A DNA stretch of 64,000 bases, from NCBI RefSeq assembly GCF_029784165.1, contig NC_073694.1:159064995-159128994 (forward strand), given 5' to 3'. This DNA is from Wyeomyia smithii (lineage: Eukaryota > Arthropoda > Insecta > Diptera > Culicidae). Each line of letters begins with the position of its first letter. Within the stretch, counting starts at the first letter, position 1. Below are positions 11,450 to 22,762 of this stretch, piece by piece. The notes below the pieces were generated by a model. That model ran no database searches. It worked only from the letters and a program-made list of their open reading frames with translations, and was not told where the DNA came from. The translations under genes were made by a program, and so were the position numbers.

Positions 11450-12290
11450 CGAGGATTCCAGTAAAATATATATGAAGTCAGAGTAGTTGATGTACATTGG
11501 TATGGTGAATTCACTTATTTCGCCAAAAAATGGTAATTTTTTGTATTCACATGTTAAACCACTTCATAACCTTTATATTAAAACATTTTGTTTGAAAGAA
11601 TCCGATGAACAGAATTTTATTCAAAGATTTTCTGAAAATTGCTTCTCCTGAAAAATTTGCTCGATGGCACATAGACCACTCTGTTCCGCAACGGCTCATA
11701 TTAGGAGCGGCTTTCGGCAGTGGCTAGTCTGAAGAATGAAATATTTATATGCGCACACCATAGCAAAGATGGTAGCTACATAAGGGGACTCGAACTTGGT
11801 GACCCAATCTTTTTAAATTGGAACTACGAACAGTCATGAAAATATGATACGAAAGTTTTAACTCCGACCTAGGCCACGAAAAAACTAAACATCATGTTGA
11901 GTCGAGGCGCAAAGATGAAAATTTTGAGGGCCGATTATCCAACTGAAGCCTGATCAAAATCTACGCACAGACAAAGCTCGGAAAATGGACCGAGCACTTA
12001 GCAAGCACTCTTGTCACGCTCCTCACCAACATTTACCTCTCTGAACGGATCCACCACTGACAGCTTCTGAAATAATAAAGATTTGAGATGAAAATAAAAA
12101 TATGCATTTTTTCAGTTTTTTTTTCGGAATTAAAAATTGTAGTCTTTGTTTTGAACATAATAAACTGCGTGGGATGCAGCTTGACATGTTTTAACCTCTA
12201 CCAGAACGAATAGCTTTAGCTAATATTGGGTATCTATTAGATACTATCTAACCCCCGATGGAAACTTTGGTCGCATGCTGACTGGGAAGG
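11450..12290. other. Intergenic DNA, no gene recognised
   Basis: AT-rich sequence. Apart from the extra fold-back terminus near 11.68 kb there is no long ORF, clear repeat or RNA gene. Confidence 0.35.
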
Positions 12291-12960
12291 GGAGTTGTAC
12301 GCGGCTGTGTGTCCATGTTATGGGCGGCGTACAACAGTGTCTAACTCGGAGCGGGCGGCTGATTCATGAAATGCGGTGCTTCGCCAGCTATATCTAAAAA
12401 GTCTGTTGCGAGACTAGATATCGCCGGCCTAGAATATGAGTTATTATGAACATCCCAGATGGTCTCGAGGTACGATGCTGGCCTAACAAACCAGTCGTCA
12501 TAGGTTCGAGTCTCGTCTCGGGAGAGACTGTTAGTGTCAGTAAGATCGTAGCGCTAGCCCCGCAAGTGTCCTGTACACTAAACAGTCGGCTGCGAAGTCT
12601 GTGTATAAATAAACAGAAGGTCAAGTTCCGAATCGGAATGTAGCACCAAGGCTTTGCTTAGCTTTGTACAATCCAGATAATAATACGGAATGAAATGATT
12701 AGCATGAAGCTAGGTGATCGAAGAAGGCAAACGATTATTGGAAACTCGATACTTGGAATGTAACGGCTCTACTCGAACTGGTATGCGCAAGAATCCTGGC
12801 TTTTGAAGGCTACGGAAGGTGAAGGTAGAGGTTGCAGCTTTCCAGGAAGAGCGTTGGCTGAAAACGGGAGAACGTGTATTCCGGGCAGTACATCCTATTG
12901 CGGACACTTCAATTAAGTGCCACATCTTTAGAGGCGAGCCAGCCAAAAGATAAAAGCCTC
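12290..12960 (+). mobile_element. RTE-type LINE, 5' fragment (5' UTR and start of endonuclease)
   Basis: The stretch 12295-12400, with the GGCGGCGTACAACAGTGT and GAGCGGGCGGCTGA motifs, resembles the inverted sequence at about 52.74-52.80 kb that heads another RTE copy. After a SINE insertion, remnants of the endonuclease follow: DTWNVTALLELV in the frame of 12749 and, one frame away, KVKVEVAAFQEERWL from about 12816. The QEERW block is the family's conserved QE-x-RW. The element is frameshifted and stops soon after. Confidence 0.7.
12457..12659 (+). mobile_element. tRNA-derived SINE, copy 1
   Basis: It has a Pol III B-box-like GGTTCGAGTCTC near 12512 and a tRNA-like CTGGCCTAACAA segment before it, followed by a unique body ending GCACCAAGGCTTTGCTT. 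A second copy lies reverse-complemented at 40609-40817 and aligns over the whole length, which supports both boundaries. This copy splits the 5' part of an RTE fragment. Confidence 0.85.
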
Positions 12961-13289
12961 CTTAATAAAAAAGTACCGCATTTACTACAGTGACGGAATG
13001 AAGCAGCAAATAGAGTCGGTTTGTGCCTATAGGGAAACAGATGAAGTGTGTCATTAGATGGAGGCCGATCAGTGAGCTGATGCGCAGATCTGAAGGAAGA
13101 CTTCTTCCGCCCAGTATTTGTGAAGCTGCCATTCTACTACAACTAAAAAGGGCCTGAGGCGTATCAATTTCGCTGTAGCACATATTTTGAATGCCGAAAG
13201 CTGTCTCGTGGTAAGCATAATCCGCGCCCGGTTGTCTAACGCAGGGCTAACTAAATCGTGCTCCGCGGAGCACTTAGTGGCCAGCCCAC

Positions 13290-14010
13290 TGTAGCCTGCT
13301 ATATTTTATCAGCTTGATGATAAGGGTTAGTAAGCTTGGTTCAACCGCCTGTACCACACTCTATTCTCCAGTTTTCCACCAAGTATTGAACACAGAATTT
13401 TACGCTTGCAGACTTCAAGTGCTCGCCAATCGGCCTCCTTCATCGACTAACATTCTTGGCCGTAGGGCACCACCTGGAGAATCAGTGATATCCCCTATGG
13501 CAATCTAATACCATGACTCGACGAACTTTCTACCTGCCTGCTATCTATCGGCCATCATGTACTTTGTTTCGGTAGACTTGATGATAAGTCCAATTCTCGC
13601 TGCAAATGCCTTCTTCACTACTTTACGGTTAATACCGACGATATCAATATCATCCACAAAATCAACAAGCATATGAGACTTCAAAATAATGGTACCCCTT
13701 CTTTGCACGCCAGTTCTCTGTACTACACTCCCCAAGGCAATGTTAAAAAAACCGATTCGATCACCTTGCTTCTGACCGACCAACGTAACGAACGGGTCCG
13801 AAATCACGTCGGCTACCCTGACGCATGATAAGAAACTGTCAAGAATGGCACCAATCAGTTTAATCAGTTTTGTTGGGAAAACCTTGTTAAAGCATTATCT
13901 GTCATAACTCGTTGCGCTTAACTTAATCGTATGCCATTTTGAAGTCTAAAAACAAATTGAACTAGTCAAGGATTTGACGCGAAGCACATATTTGTTTCAT
14001 TCTTCCTGGA
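13290..14010 (-). pseudogene. RTE-type reverse transcriptase fragment
   Basis: On the minus strand, 14010-13800 reads LFLDFKMAYD*VKRNEL*QIML and then GFPTKLIKLI, and 13807-13541 is open with VADVISDPFVTLVGQKQGDR, FFNIALGSVVQRTGV and the catalytic FVDDIDIVG (usually YADD). The C-terminal core with KRKILCSILGGKLENRVWYR follows towards 13300. In-frame stops show it is dead. It points towards the plus-strand RTE fragment, so the two are separate insertions or a rearranged pair. Confidence 0.85.
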
Positions 14011-14249
14011 AACCACACTGGGACTTTCTGACGAAGGCTTCCTCCAACGGCCTCGGTATATAACACAAGAAGCGGGAGAAAATCTTATATACAAGATTAT
14101 GGAGTGTTATGTCTCGATAGCTTTTTATAGGCTAGGCGATTGAAGTAGTTTGTCTTCGACCCTAACTTTTAAGATGAGCTAGGTGCACGGTCACTCCCAG
14201 CTTCATGAAACTCGGCTAGCAGCTGTCCTTTTCAGCTGTTTTGCGTGTG

Positions 14250-15470
14250 TGTGTGTGTGTTTTACCTTTGTTATACTAAACAAAGGTTATGAAATCGATC
14301 GAAAAACGCAAAATAGATCCAAGATCCGGAGGGCCCAATTGTATATATCATTCGACTCAGCTCGACGAACTGAGCAATGTCTGTTCGTGTGTATGTGTGT
14401 GTGTATGTGTGTGTGTGTATGTATGTTGTCTGTATGTATGTGCCGCAAAATACTAACGCACCTTTCTTATAGAACGCAATATCCGATTTTGATAATTTTA
14501 TATGCAAATGAAAGCTACTGTGCTCCCCCAGAATGCTACCGAGTGGATTTTTGATTATTGGCTTAGATTTTGAGATATTGATCAAAGAGTTTTTTTTAAC
14601 ATAGGGTATTTAACTTTAAACACAAAATGAATCTGTTGAGGGCCAAGTGTCGTATACCAATCGACTCAGTTCGTCTAAATGAACATTGTCTATATACATG
14701 TGTATGTGTGTATGTACGTTAGCATTTGTAAATATTTTGTTTATTTGTGTCGTATATCAAAATCGAATAAAAAAAATAAATCCCACCTTTCACAGAATGT
14801 ATTATTCGATTTAAGTGTTTACAAGTGCAAATGGAAGCTCCAAACCCTTTTGAAAATCATACTGAGCGAGTTTTTTATTGGTTGCTTGATTTTTAGAATA
14901 TTTACCAAAGAATTTTTAAACATGGAGTAATTTACTTTTTGGATCTTTTCTCTCTCTATCCTTTTACCTTTGTTATACTAAACAAAGGTTATAAAATCGG
15001 TCGAAAAACGCAAAACAAATCCGAAGACCAGAGGGCCGAGTGGTATATACCATTCGACTCAGTTCGACGAACTGAGCAATGTCTGTTCGTGTGTATGTGT
15101 GTGTGTGTATGTATGTATGTTGTCTGTATGTATGTGACGCAAAATACTAACGCACCTTTCTTATAGAGCGCAATATCCGATTTTGATGATTTCATATGCA
15201 AATGAAAGCTACTGTGCCCCTTCAGAATGCTACCGAGTGGATTTTTGATTATTGGCTTAGATTTTGAGATATTGATCAAAGAGTATTTTTTTACATAGAG
15301 TGTTTAACTTTAAACATAAAATAAATCTGTTGAGGGCCAAGTGCCGTATACCAATCGACTCAGTTCGTCTGAATGAACATTGCCTGTATACATGTGTATG
15401 TGTGTGTGTACGTTAGTGTCCGTAAATATGTTGTTTACATGTGTAGTATATCAAAATCGATTTTTAATAG
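14250..15470. repeat. Tandem pair (~700-bp period) of a hairpin-ended repeat family with GT microsatellites
   Basis: Two direct copies begin with the same short hairpin (CCTTTGTT..AACAAAGG) at 14265-14286 and 14967-14988, 702 bp apart. Each continues through a 19-nt palindrome (14356-14374 and 15058-15076), a (GT)n/(TATG)n tract, and a second related module (about 14625-14740 and 15300-15420) with CGACTCAGTTCGTCTRAATGA. The palindrome plus microsatellite is also found, reversed, at the ends of the large repeats at 39.5 and 56.5 kb, so all belong to one superfamily. ORFs across this stretch are artefacts of the repeat. Confidence 0.8.
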
Positions 15471-15988
15471 TTTTTTTTACTAACAATATTCAATAGATTT
15501 TAAAGGAAACTGCAATGCTCCGGTTCTCGTGTACTTGATACACTTCACTTTTGTATAATATAAATATTGTTTTCTAAATTTATTTAAATTTATTTTAAGG
15601 TCAGTGCAAACAGAGTATCCATGTTATCCCGATCCTCGTTTTGGCAGCAAGTTATATAAAGTTCCGAAAGTTTTCCAGATTTTACCAGACAGGCTAGGTC
15701 TCCAACAAAAGTTACGTTCCCGAGTACACTTTAAACAGTCAAAATCCTTAAGTCTTGCGAAAAACTTCAATTTTGAAAAAATGCATTTGAAATAGAATTA
15801 ATTTAACAATTCTTAACAGCATCTGATGTGTACTGGGAATTGAAATTTTAACAGCAGTTATAAATATTTCAAAAAAAACTTTTAGCTCTTGATCCTCACA
15901 GATTTTATCAAAATTTTTGTTGATTTCTTGAAATAAACACACGTATGATTCAAGCATTTTTTCTATGGTAACAAAGCATTAAACGAAG
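15471..15988. other. AT-rich spacer, nothing recognised
   Basis: Short unremarkable open frames only; no repeat partner or domain was seen. Confidence 0.3.
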
Positions 15989-16336
15989 CGGGGGCCTAGT
16001 GTGGTTGGTAACGTCTCCGCCAACCACGCTCGACGCCTGGGTTCGAATCCCACCGCCGACATAGGTGTCGATGGTTGTGAGGTGGCGTGATCCACTCACA
16101 ACCAACCCAACTGGTCTAGATTCAATCCTAGCCGACACCGGGAGATTTTCTGAGGCGAAAAATCTCTGGGATCACGCCTTCCATCGCATGAGGAAGTAAA
16201 GCCGTTGGCGCCGGTCCGTTAATAAACGGGTCGTGAGTTAGGGTCCTGGGTGTGGAGTCGCCTCCCTGGGCGTCGGTGATTGGCCACAACAGTGGCGGAA
16301 CTAGACCGACGGAAAATAAGCGAGAATAAAAAAAAA
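15989..16336 (+). mobile_element. tRNA-derived SINE (second family) with A-rich tail
   Basis: The head GGGGCCTAGTGTGGTTGGTA has an A-box-like core and GGTTCGAATCC at 16040-16050 is a canonical B box. A conserved body follows (GTCGATGGTTGTGAGGTGG; AACGGGTCGTGAGTTAGGGT) and the end is ATAAAAAAAAA. Flanking AAGCATTAA (from 15974) and AAGCATTTAA (from 16335) look like a target-site duplication with one indel. It is unrelated to the SINE at 12.5 and 40.6 kb. Confidence 0.85.
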
Positions 16337-16613
16337 GCATTTAATGCGCTGTAAAATTATGAACTATAATTTCTTGAGAGCAAGTTTGTAGAACTTTGCT
16401 GCAATTCGTAGGAAATCTTCGACGCTAATCCATAATCCATAATTATTGTGTTCTTTTCTGGGTTTTGCGATTTTTGAAAACGAAGCCGTTGTGGTATAAA
16501 AAATGTATGTGAGAACCTCATCGAGGTTTGATTCGGTGATGTTATTTGGTTCACCCTCTGGAAGACAATCTTTTGAATATAATTTTAAACGATTTATGTT
16601 TTACTGGCATTAC

Positions 16614-16667
16614 AAATTTATATGTAGTAATAGTTAGTATAAATTTATATGTAGTAATAGTTAGTAT
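16614..16667. repeat. Two exact tandem copies of a 27-bp unit
   Basis: The unit containing ATATGTAGTAATAGTTAG occurs twice head to tail without mismatch, implying a recent duplication. No function is apparent. Confidence 0.8.
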
Positions 16668-17659
16668 AACGAAGGTTTCTGCACTGCTAGGTGGATGAAT
16701 TTTTTTTACAAAAACCAACCTCAAAAAACAGGGTTTTCTTCTGCTAACTTTCTTGATTTTTTGCTGGGTAGCACACTTTCTCGACCAAAATATTTACCGA
16801 AGCTCCCACATTTTAGAATCAATGAGAAAAACGTCCTTAATTTTCTCATTGATAAAACATGCAGGTGCTACGCCAAATGTTTTGGCTTGAAAAAGAGCTA
16901 AAGAACTGGGAATCCCGGGTCTCATGTATTGAAATCAAGGACAACGAGGATGATACGGTTGAACATCCAGTGGTTATCAACTGAAGGAGTGGCTGCAGAG
17001 TACTCGCAGAAAGTTGATGAGCGGATTGATCCACAGTACGATCAGAGTCGCAGCACGAGAAATGTTAAATACAACTGCGACAGCCACGTCCAATGAGTGG
17101 TGTCTGCGAAAGACGGATAGGAAGAATCGCGAGGTCACATGTTGACTACGGCCGTGACACGTCAGAGTGTAGGGAGATATCGAGCAGCTAGAGCCGCTGG
17201 AAAGAGACGCCATCGGGACTCCATTGCGAGGTGGTATGTGGTCATGTTCGCATACCGGAAGTCACCACACTGGATTTCAAAATGGTGTCTAGAGTCTCTG
17301 GACATTATCTTGATTCCAAAATTACTCATATTGGGTGGTTATCGGTCATTTCAGAATGCTTTCTGGAAACCAGATTCATCATCCTGACATCTTGGGTCGA
17401 TTTCCGTTCGCTAGATATAACCTCGGTTTCGGAAATACTCATGTTGGTAAAGTGACCAAATAGTTGAAATGCTCCAATGCGGGACACACCTATTTAATTG
17501 TGCGTCGGATGGAAATGAGGAGGGGGGAGGGGACAAAGGTTGGGTGGTTTTCTTGGAACGGTTAAAAATCACACGTGAATTGCTTCAAAAGTCGGCGGAA
17601 CAGTTCTTTAAACCAAAATATTTGGAGCAGCACAATCATCCCGAAAATGAACAATTAGG
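16668..17659. other. Unassigned region with a fragment of the ~125-bp tandem-repeat family
   Basis: Between about 17240 and 17455 the sequence contains CCGGAAGTCACCACACTGGA, TTTCAAAATGG and ATATTGGGTGGTTATCGGTC. In reverse complement this matches the tandem units expanded at 54.5-55.7 kb. The rest (16.7-17.2 and 17.46-17.65 kb) has short open frames without recognisable domains. Confidence 0.45.
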
Positions 17660-19730
17660 ACATATTAACCCGGGATGACCATGCCATCTACCAGAGCTGC
17701 GGCAACACGCATGAGCTCGGGACAGCTTTTATAGTGATGGGCGAGATGCAGAAACGGGTGATTGGGTGGTGGCCAATCAGCCCTCGAATGTGCAGGTTGA
17801 GAATCAAGGGTCGTTTCTTCAACATCAGTTTCATAAACGTTCACAGCCCTCACCTCGGAAGTACCGAAAACGACAAGGATGAATTCTGCGCGCAGTTGGA
17901 GTGTGAGTACGACTGCTGCCCAAAACATGATATCAAGATCGTCATTGGGAATTCAACGCTCAGGTCGGCCAGGTGGAGGAATACAAACCGGTGATTGGAA
18001 GGTTCAGCGCGCAACAGCAGGCCAACAAAATGGGCCTTAGACTCATCGACTTTGCCGCCTCCAAGAACATGGTCGTGTGTAGTACCTGCTTCCAGCACAA
18101 CCTCCTACACAAGTACACCTGGAGGTCACCGAATCAGACAGAAACACAGATGGACCACGTTCTGATTGACTGTCGGCACTTCTCAGACATCATCGACGTC
18201 AGATCCTATAGGAGGAGGTTAAGATGTGCCCAAAACTCTCCGTTGTTAACAACATTCGGTACCGACGCCCGCCTCGGTTAGGTCTCGCGCGACTTAAGAG
18301 CCTAACGTCGCCGAAAACTACCAGCTGGAGGAAGCTACTCTCCAGGATTGTTGGAACACCATCAGAACAACCATCAAAGAGAGAGGAGGGTGATGGATGA
18401 GGAGAACGCTGCGCGGGCGGCTAAGATGTGCAGTGCCACTCGTCAGAACATGGAAAAACATAAACAGTAGAAGCGAACCCATATCTTCCGGGATAAAGTG
18501 CGCCGTCTGTAGGAGTAGGAGTTTACAGAGTTGGAACAGTTGCATCACTCTCAGGAAACGCGAAAGTTTTATCAAAAGCTCAACGCATCCCGCAGAGGCT
18601 TTATGCATTGAGCTGAAATGTGCCGGGATAAAGATGGTAGTATTCTGATGGAGGATCGTGAGGTGACCAAAATGTGAAAGCAGCACTTCGACGAACACCT
18701 GAATGGCGTCCGGGCAGGAGACCATGGCGGCGGCGAAAGCGATCCCGCCGTTGCGACAAATGTAGAAGACATGCCAGCCCCAACGATTGGCGAAGTTAAG
18801 GATGCCAACAAGCAGTTAAAAAACAATAAATCGGCTGGAAAGGATGAGCTCGGAACGGAGCTTATAAAGATGGGCCCGGAAAAGCTGGCCATTTGTTTGC
18901 ACCGGCTGATTGCAAGAATCTGGGATATAGAACAGCTGTCGAAGTAGTGGGAACTATCTTGCGATCACCGTTCTGAATGCCGCCTACAAAGTGATTTTCC
19001 AAATCCTTTTTCGCCGTCTCTCACTCCTAGCCAACAGATTTGTGGGAAGTTATCAGGCTGGCTTCGTGGAAGGACGGTCTACGACGGACCAACTTTTCAC
19101 CATACGGCATATTCTCCAGAAATGCGGTGAGTACAGATGACCGGTCATAAGACCGGTTGTTCTATACGGGCATGAAAGGTGGACAATGCTCGAGGAGGAC
19201 CTGCTAGTGCTCGGGGGTTTTGAACGACGGGTAATAATAGCGAACCTATACATTAGAGAAATGACAAGACACTCACCGTTAAGGCAACTGTCAACATCAA
19301 AACGGATAACGGCAATGCAAAATGATACAACTCGCCCGTTTTGATGTTGACAGTTGCCTTAACGGTGAGTGTCTTGTCATTTCTCTAATGTATAGGTTCG
19401 CTAGGTAATAAGGACGATCTTTGGCGGCGTGCAGGAGAACGGAATATGGAGGCGAAGGATGAACCATGAGCTCGCGCAACTCTACGGTGAACCCAATCTT
19501 CAAAAGGTGGCCAAAGCTGGACGGATACGCTGGACAGGGCCTCGAATCCGGCAGAAAAAAAAACGACCAGGGGCGCAGCGAGCAAAATGGGTAGGCCAGG
19601 TGGAGCGAGATCTGGCGGAGAGTAGATGGTGTACCAGGGATTGGAGAGCAGCAGCCAATAACCGAAAGAATTGGAGAAACTTTGTTTATCAGGCTATGTC
19701 ATGACGTAATGCCAAATAAATAAATAATAA
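17660..19730 (+). pseudogene. RTE-type LINE, endonuclease and parts of the RT, with internal deletion
   Basis: Endonuclease blocks are clear: VMGEMQKRVIGWWPIS, NISFINVHSPHLGSTENDK, HDIKIVIG, EEYKPVIGRFS, LLHKYTWRSPNQ and the catalytic-end MDHVLIDCRHFSDIIDVRSY, spread over at least two frames. RT pieces follow: ANKQLKNNKSAGKDEL, LIARIWDIEQLS and a broken GRTVYDGPTFHHTAYSPE (normally RSTTDQ). The central RT with YADD is missing. The sequence then jumps to the C-terminal part: VLYGHERWTMLEEDLLVL, FERRV, and after a MITE GGVQENGIWRRRMNHELAQL and NRKNWRNFVYQAMS*. It ends in an (AAAT)n-like tail near 19713-19730, typical of RTE elements. Confidence 0.88.
19238..19403. mobile_element. 166-bp snap-back MITE with perfect 68-bp inverted repeats
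   Basis: Arms 19238-19305 and 19336-19403 are exact reverse complements (ends TAGCGAACCTATACATTAGA and TCTAATGTATAGGTTCGCTA) around a 30-nt loop. GGTAATAA is duplicated at 19230-19237 and 19404-19411. Removing the element and one duplicate restores the conserved RTE reading FERRV-I-RTIFGGVQENG, which proves the insertion site. An 8-bp duplication suits hAT-type transposition; the perfect arms suggest recent insertion or conversion. Confidence 0.93.
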
Positions 19731-19869
19731 GGACATATTAAGGTTTTTCGAAGAAGACATATGCTCTAGAAATAACTTTGGCACTAAAGCTTTTTTATCC
19801 TTTGAAGCAACTCATGCACGCATAAGCAACTTACAGTTTTTGTAAATAGTTTTTCTGCCGTTTCTTTGC

Positions 19870-22134
19870 GGGAGTTTCTGGCAGCACGGCCATTGGTAGG
19901 CGCGTTAAAAATTACTCCGTAATATTTTCGTGTAATTCGAGTGTATTCTGCTGGATTTATGGAAATAGAGCCTGCAGTTTAAATTGACATTACAGTTCAA
20001 GTTTGTATTGTGTGAAGTTGGCATGAAAAAAGAACGATATCATGTGAAAATCGTCCGGCAAAATGTGTTTTATTTTTCTGTTTTTTTGTAAGCCAACATC
20101 CAAAGAAGAAAAAAATGTCAAAGTGTTACGTCATACAGTGGCAAGTGCTATAGTAAATATTGAACGAAGGCGAGAGGGAAAGGGTCGAAGAACCTATATA
20201 AAGCTAAGTATTCTGCTTTTATTCGTTCAATTATTGTTTCATATAACTAGCGCCAGTTAGAATAAATTGTTTCAATAAGAAAGCGCTAGAAAGATAATTC
20301 TAATTGGAAAATTTTGCTGTAACGCATTGTCTGTCTGTAGGGATGTGCAAGTTGTTACGTGTTAATCGATATATCTTCTATATATACACAGAAAAAAAAA
20401 TATTTTAATTTTAAAAGTTAAATAAATCTACAAGCAGTAAGTGTTATGTTTAGTTTTTGCGTTTCATGCGTCTCGTGGAGCAGTGCACTGACGTCGGCAG
20501 GGATACTTTAAACACCCTGCCTGCGTTGTCAATTAGCCGTTTTGAAAATAATTGATCTATTTATTTGTTTATTTTCTTGGTAGATGTCAATCTGGGTGCA
20601 TTGCTTACAATATGTCGAGATTTATTTTAGCGTGGTTTTGTGGAGTCGTTTCATTTGCTAAAGCTCTGCTTGAATAATCAGAATTGCCCCAATAGGTGAG
20701 AGCTTTAAACCTTTGTACACGCTGGCTCCCACAACACGGAACTGGTAGCATTAGAATATAATTCATAAACTTATCGCGGCCTGACCGAACGGTTACAAAC
20801 ATTTGGCCCAGTTTTATACCCTTGTTTGATGATTTTTATAGCTTTTGACAAATATTGAAACACATAGACAATTTTTATTAATTATGTGAAAATCTTGTTG
20901 GTTTAGCAACTAAATTTTGATTGCGATTGCTTTGGCATTTTATCAATCAACTTAGAATTCAGTCTTGTTCGATATGCATATTGCATTTTTTTTAATTTTT
21001 GAGCTATGAGTGCATGAAACTTTGCCAGTTTTTATACTCAGTAGGTATCTTAACTTAAATACAAAACAAAAGATTATCGGGGCGAAGCACCGTGTCCTCT
21101 TGCGTATGCGTCGGTGAGAGGGAATAAAGCGGTCCTACATAATGCTCCAGTGTAAACGTGTCTTCGGCCTTGGTGAGCTTTGCTCATCTAAGGATTATCG
21201 GTGTATTGTGATTTCCGGGATGTACCAAATCATTATTTCGGAGACTGTACGCCCGTCGGTTCTTTTTTAGCACGTTACGATTCAGAATAGGTTTCGTTCG
21301 TTCGATGAATATTGTAATTATTCACGACAAAGACAAACCCTGCATGGATGCCAAATCTATTCCTGTTTTGCCGGTTCCCTTTTTTTTTAATAAAGCGGGT
21401 GTTTTGGCTTTTTCGTCATACCAGTGGTCGGCACGCTCTTATTTGTTTTCGGAGAAGGCAGTTCAGTTTCGTGTGCGGTATTTTGACTGCGCTCAGTGTG
21501 ACTATCTCAATACAGCGCTCTATCGGTTATTTGAGCTGGGACCAGTAGTTTGCGTAGTTTGCGTTCGGCGTGCGGTTGTTGCGTTTTACGAAATCCATTC
21601 GTTTTTAGGTAAATTTGAATTAAGTTCACGGCATTAAACGCAAAGTTTGGTGTGATATAGACTGTTAACGATTAATAGGTTGCCGAAGATAACTAGATCG
21701 TGGCGCGGTTCTATTTATATCGTCTCCTGGTGGCCGGCTGCCCAGAGACCGAGAAGTAACCATATCGTGCGCGAATTTGTGTAGAGAAGATCGCACCATC
21801 AACCTCGATGGATCCAGATCAATTCTTTTCCACTAACACTAATTTCTTCCTTTGATACTTGTGGATGATGCAGAGGATTCCTCGGTCTCTAGTAGCAACA
21901 AGTATTAAACTAACACTCCCGATATCCCTTCCTCTATTGATCTGCATTGGGCGTGGCCAGCTTCGTTATTGACCAGTGAAAAGAAAGATCACCAGAACTT
22001 GTACACTGAGAATGGCTTGCTACTCCTAGGCACCATTTTGACGGTTCTTTGTGCAATTTCAGCTGATTCTGGTCAATCGCGGGCAACACACGGGCGATCA
22101 AATATGCTATGCTATGCTATGCTATGCTATGCTA
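19870..22134 (+). mobile_element. 2.26-kb non-autonomous retroposed element, copy 1
   Basis: It starts GAGTTTCTGGCAGCACGG and ends in a (GCTAT)n pentamer tail. A 23-bp target duplication with one mismatch (begins TAGTTTTTCTG, ends CGTTTCTTTGC) flanks it at 19847-19869 and 22135-22157. A TATA-like CTATATAAAG lies at about 20196. There is no RT or long ORF; the 110-residue frame at 21305-21637 is split in the other copy by one extra T in a T-run, so coding is unlikely. The last ~250 bp resemble 3' UTRs of mosquito LINEs from memory. It is probably mobilised in trans by a LINE. Confidence 0.88.
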
Positions 22135-22157
22135 TAGTTTTTCTGTCGTTTCTTTGC

Positions 22158-22640
22158 AATTTTATCGAATTAATGATTAGCGTTTGGAAGACCAACATTT
22201 TGACGACGCTTGTAGTTCATCTGAAAAATTAATCTTGCCAAACATGTGAAAAGGGCCCATGTGCCATATGTAAATAAGCCAAATTGTCTCGTTTTTTAAT
22301 TAATACAAGCGAAATCTGCCCTTTAAATAAGCTTCATTAAAAAATTTACTCTGAATCAAACAATCTTATTTGTACGGGTATATTGAACCTGTATTCATTG
22401 AAAAACGTGAAATTGTGGCTTGTTAATGAAATCGCTTATCCGCTAACTAATATTCAGCGATTTTGCGAAATTGTACCCACCACTGGTTACAGCATTAGTT
22501 CCTGGTAAAAACAACGCGAAGTTTATTTTATAAATTTTGGAATACAATAATATTGAGTCCAAAATGAAGCAAGAGGGTATTTATGAGTAAATTGATACTT
22601 ATCGAAGAGTTACGTTGTCCCAAAAGATATGTGAAATCTG
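22158..22640. other. Intergenic spacer, nothing recognised
   Basis: AT-rich sequence with no ORF, repeat partner or RNA gene seen. Confidence 0.3.
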
Positions 22641-22762
22641 GTGATACAATTTAATTGAAACCGCGGGACATCCTAAGGGCACGCGGGACATTTCGCGGGA
22701 CGCATTTCTACGCGAGACATATTGTTGAAAAGCGGGACGTCTGGTCACTTTCACGTAAACAG
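22634..22762. repeat. Small MITE-like element rich in GCGGGACAT
   Basis: The left end GTGAAATCTGGTGATACAA and, inverted, the right end GTGAAAGTGACCAGACGTCC resemble each other imperfectly. CGCGGGAC or CGCGAGAC recurs four times between. The rc of the right end (ACCAGACGTCCCGC) is a motif often seen at ends of insect non-autonomous DNA transposons; no target duplication was confirmed. Confidence 0.45.

Noticed and set aside
14183..14585. ORFs of 100-123 codons on both strands, with (V/C)n- or (T/H)n-like runs
   Set aside because: They are translations of the GT microsatellite and hairpin repeat; the same frames recur in the duplicate 702 bp away with altered lengths.
15989..16336. tRNA gene, because of clear A- and B-box-like motifs
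   Set aside because: The tRNA-like head is followed by a conserved unrelated body, an A-rich tail and a flanking duplication, so it is a SINE and not a functional tRNA gene.
21305..21637. 110-codon ORF in retroposed element copy 1
   Set aside because: The almost identical copy 2 breaks the frame by one extra T in a homopolymer, so it is not conserved as coding.
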